DNA from: Methanobacterium alkalithermotolerans
GTDB taxonomy: Archaea > Methanobacteriota > Methanobacteria > Methanobacteriales > Methanobacteriaceae
DNA: 64,000 nt
Direction: 5' to 3'
Assembly (NCBI RefSeq): GCF_018141185.1
Contig: NZ_CP058560.1
Location: 1,302,001-1,366,000 of the forward strand
Under the pieces are notes generated by a model. It saw only the letters and a program-made list of their open reading frames with translations. It did no database searches and was not told where the DNA came from. Shown piece by piece: positions 62,493 to 64,000 of the stretch (the first letter of the stretch is position 1; each line of letters starts with the position of its first letter). A program made the position numbers and the translations under genes.

Positions 62493-63692
62493 TTAAATAT
62501 CCCGGTTGAATTTGGTCACACCCAGGGCAAAAAATAGCGCAGTGAAACCCACCAGGACCAGCACTTCCAACCATATATCTCCTATCCCGGCCCCTTTTAA
62601 CATCACTGATCGCAAGGCGTTATTTGCATAGGTTAAGGGAACCAGATAGGCTATTTGCTGAAATATCCAGGGCATGGTTTCCAGAGGATAAAAAACTCCA
62701 GATACAAACATCATGGGCATGGTAAAGGGCATTACCATCTGCATGTAATCTTCCTGGGTTCCTACCCGGGCGGAAATCATAATCCCGAAACCTACAAAAC
62801 AAAGGGCGGATAGTACCAGTAATAAAAGGGTCAAGCCCATCCCTCCCTTTATAACTATTCCAAAGAGAATTATGGCGGCTATTATAAGTATCAAAGCTCT
62901 ACCAGTTTCTATTATGAGCTTGGATATGATCTTACCTCCGACTACGGTACTAACACTGGTGGGGGTCATAAATAATCGGGCCAACTCTCCCCGTTCTCTC
63001 TCACCGGCAATGGATTCTCCCATACCAAACATGCAGGAGAACATGACGGTCATGGCCAAAACCGCCGGGACCAGAAAGTCAATATAATCTATATCCCCAT
63101 ATAATTTATCTATCTGGAAATTAATGGAATAGAATACATTCTGGAGACTGGTAGATAATCCCGGGGCCTGGTTAGGATTTACCGGGGTGGAATTAACTCC
63201 AATACCGCCACGGGCAGTACCCATGCCCATCATCTCCATCCTTTTTATACCCAGCTCACTGGAAATCCGGTTGAAAAGGCCTTGAGTGGCGGGTATAATT
63301 GCCTGGCTGGCCATTTGATCGGATGAATCAACATACAGTACCACGTCCTTTGGTGAAATATTTTGAAGATCTTCATAATCAGGAGGAAGTACTATGGCTG
63401 CTTTGGCTTCCCCATTTTCCACCATTTCCCTGGCCTTGTCCGGGTCATTCATCACCGCCTTAACATCATACAAACTCATATTCTCTATGGCCTGCATGGT
63501 TTGTTCTGTTACTGGACCTTCACTTTGTTCCACCAGCACCACCGGTATGTTTTCCAGAGATCCTCCCATACCATAACCAAAAAGGGTGATCATGATTATG
63601 GGGAAGAGTAAAAGGGACATTAAACGAGGTTTATGCCTCCACAGCACCATCAAGTCTTTTTTCAGCATCCACATAATTTTTTTCGTTTCCAT
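62493..63692 (-). CDS. ABC-2 type exporter permease
   Basis: This 399-residue permease has an N-terminal helix (LLLFPIIMITLFGYG), a large outer domain (about residues 45-200), then five C-terminal helices. The ABC-2 signature region is MFSCMFGMGESIAGERERGELARLFMTPTSV. It resembles YhhJ/DrrB-type exporters of drugs or lipids. It begins one nt after the stop of the ATPase gene, so the two form one transporter. A GGGGG stretch before ATG 63692 is the likely ribosome-binding site. Confidence 0.85.
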   Translation of the reverse strand: METKKIMWMLKKDLMVLWRHKPRLMSLLLFPIIMITLFGYGMGGSLENIPVVLVEQSEGPVTEQTMQAIENMSLYDVKAVMNDPDKAREMVENGEAKAAIVLPPDYEDLQNISPKDVVLYVDSSDQMASQAIIPATQGLFNRISSELGIKRMEMMGMGTARGGIGVNSTPVNPNQAPGLSTSLQNVFYSINFQIDKLYGDIDYIDFLVPAVLAMTVMFSCMFGMGESIAGERERGELARLFMTPTSVSTVVGGKIISKLIIETGRALILIIAAIILFGIVIKGGMGLTLLLLVLSALCFVGFGIMISARVGTQEDYMQMVMPFTMPMMFVSGVFYPLETMPWIFQQIAYLVPLTYANNALRSVMLKGAGIGDIWLEVLVLVGFTALFFALGVTKFNRDI

Positions 63693-63693
63693 A

Positions 63694-64000
63694 TTATTCC
63701 CCCGGGTCCTTACCAGTCACTTTCATAAAAACATCTTCCAGGGAGGGGTCTCTGGTGGCTATGGAAGTTATATTGCCCTGGTTTTTAAGCACGGTTTCTA
63801 TAACATCATTCACTGCACAACTGGAGCTATCCTCCATATCCATAATTATACGTCCTGATGAATGTTCTTTTAATCCACAAACTGCAGGTAAACCTTTAAT
63901 TTCTTTTATAAGGTCTTTATTGAGGTTGGTCACCATAATGCTCATCTGCTTATTTTCCACTTTTTCTTCTTTGTCCGGGTTGGAAATATTTTCAAGTGGT
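63694..64000 (-). CDS. ABC exporter ATPase, C-terminal part only
   Basis: The frame runs off the window at 64000, so only about 100 C-terminal residues are seen; the methionine near 63945 is internal. The ending DPSLEDVFMKVTGKDPGE is typical of DrrA-like ABC exporter ATPases. The Walker motifs lie outside the window. It pairs with the permease directly downstream. Confidence 0.7.
   Translation of the reverse strand, partial: PLENISNPDKEEKVENKQMSIMVTNLNKDLIKEIKGLPAVCGLKEHSSGRIIMDMEDSSSCAVNDVIETVLKNQGNITSIATRDPSLEDVFMKVTGKDPGE

Overview
The window comes from an AT-rich methanogenic archaeon, most probably a Methanobacterium or close relative in Methanobacteriales. The evidence is gene content and signals. 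There is an F420-dependent methylene-H4MPT dehydrogenase (mtd), archaeal CO dehydrogenase subunits (cdhA, cdhB), a CfbB/CobB-type amidase, a fused Fae-Hps, archaeal-type ThrRS, Alba, TrpB2 with TGTACA (TrpY-type) boxes, and a recurrent GGTGAT/GGAGG ribosome-binding site 3-7 nt before starts. Product names rest on motifs and recalled family features; no database search was run.

Layout. 1-9.8 kb: housekeeping genes (end of purD, argF, argS, signal peptidase, ilvD), an MgtC/DUF4010 membrane protein, a cupin, and a rubredoxin-Hcp redox pair. 9.9-15.2 kb: a TrmB-like regulator, thrS, a ParA ATPase overlapping a small protein with a ParB-like N-terminus, and a radical-SAM/HhH protein. 15.3-24.1 kb: cfbB, a membrane polymerase-like protein overlapping a GT-B glycosyltransferase-like protein, a C39-like peptidase, mtd, and a CO dehydrogenase module (ferredoxin-cdhA divergent from cdhB). 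24.1-29.1 kb: a leader region and a 1.5-kilo-residue CobN-like protein that looks exported and membrane-anchored. 29.2-37.5 kb: hisB coupled to a ferredoxin, modE, a flippase, an Isf-like flavoprotein, a frameshifted lipoprotein, an MFS exporter, a CPA1 antiporter preceded by a tiny ORF, and pirin.

37.6-48.6 kb is an accessory, defence-like island. It holds a DUF4258/DUF2283 toxin-antitoxin-like pair, a PH-domain membrane protein, two PD-(D/E)XK nuclease-like genes (one frameshifted), a frameshifted mrr, and a type I restriction-modification operon ordered hsdM, HEPN-like gene, hsdS, hsdR. The HEPN-like gene inside the operon, with an R-x4-H motif and overlap with hsdM, is the best candidate for an undescribed or under-described system.

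48.6-64 kb: a membrane protein, fae-hps, a small secreted or anchored protein, trpB2, a DUF1786 protein, a 35-bp tandem repeat array split by an IS5-family element (14-bp inverted ends, TTAA duplication), a PHP phosphoesterase, a DUF63 protein, leuA, a histidine kinase/response regulator pair, alba, and an ABC-2 exporter running off the window.

Three genes (lipoprotein, PD-(D/E)XK nuclease, mrr) are each broken by exactly one missing base, two of them in homopolymers. This suggests either recent inactivation or assembly indels. Two genes (C39 peptidase, CobN-like) have a strong ribosome-binding site placed before ATT or ATA instead of a canonical start.
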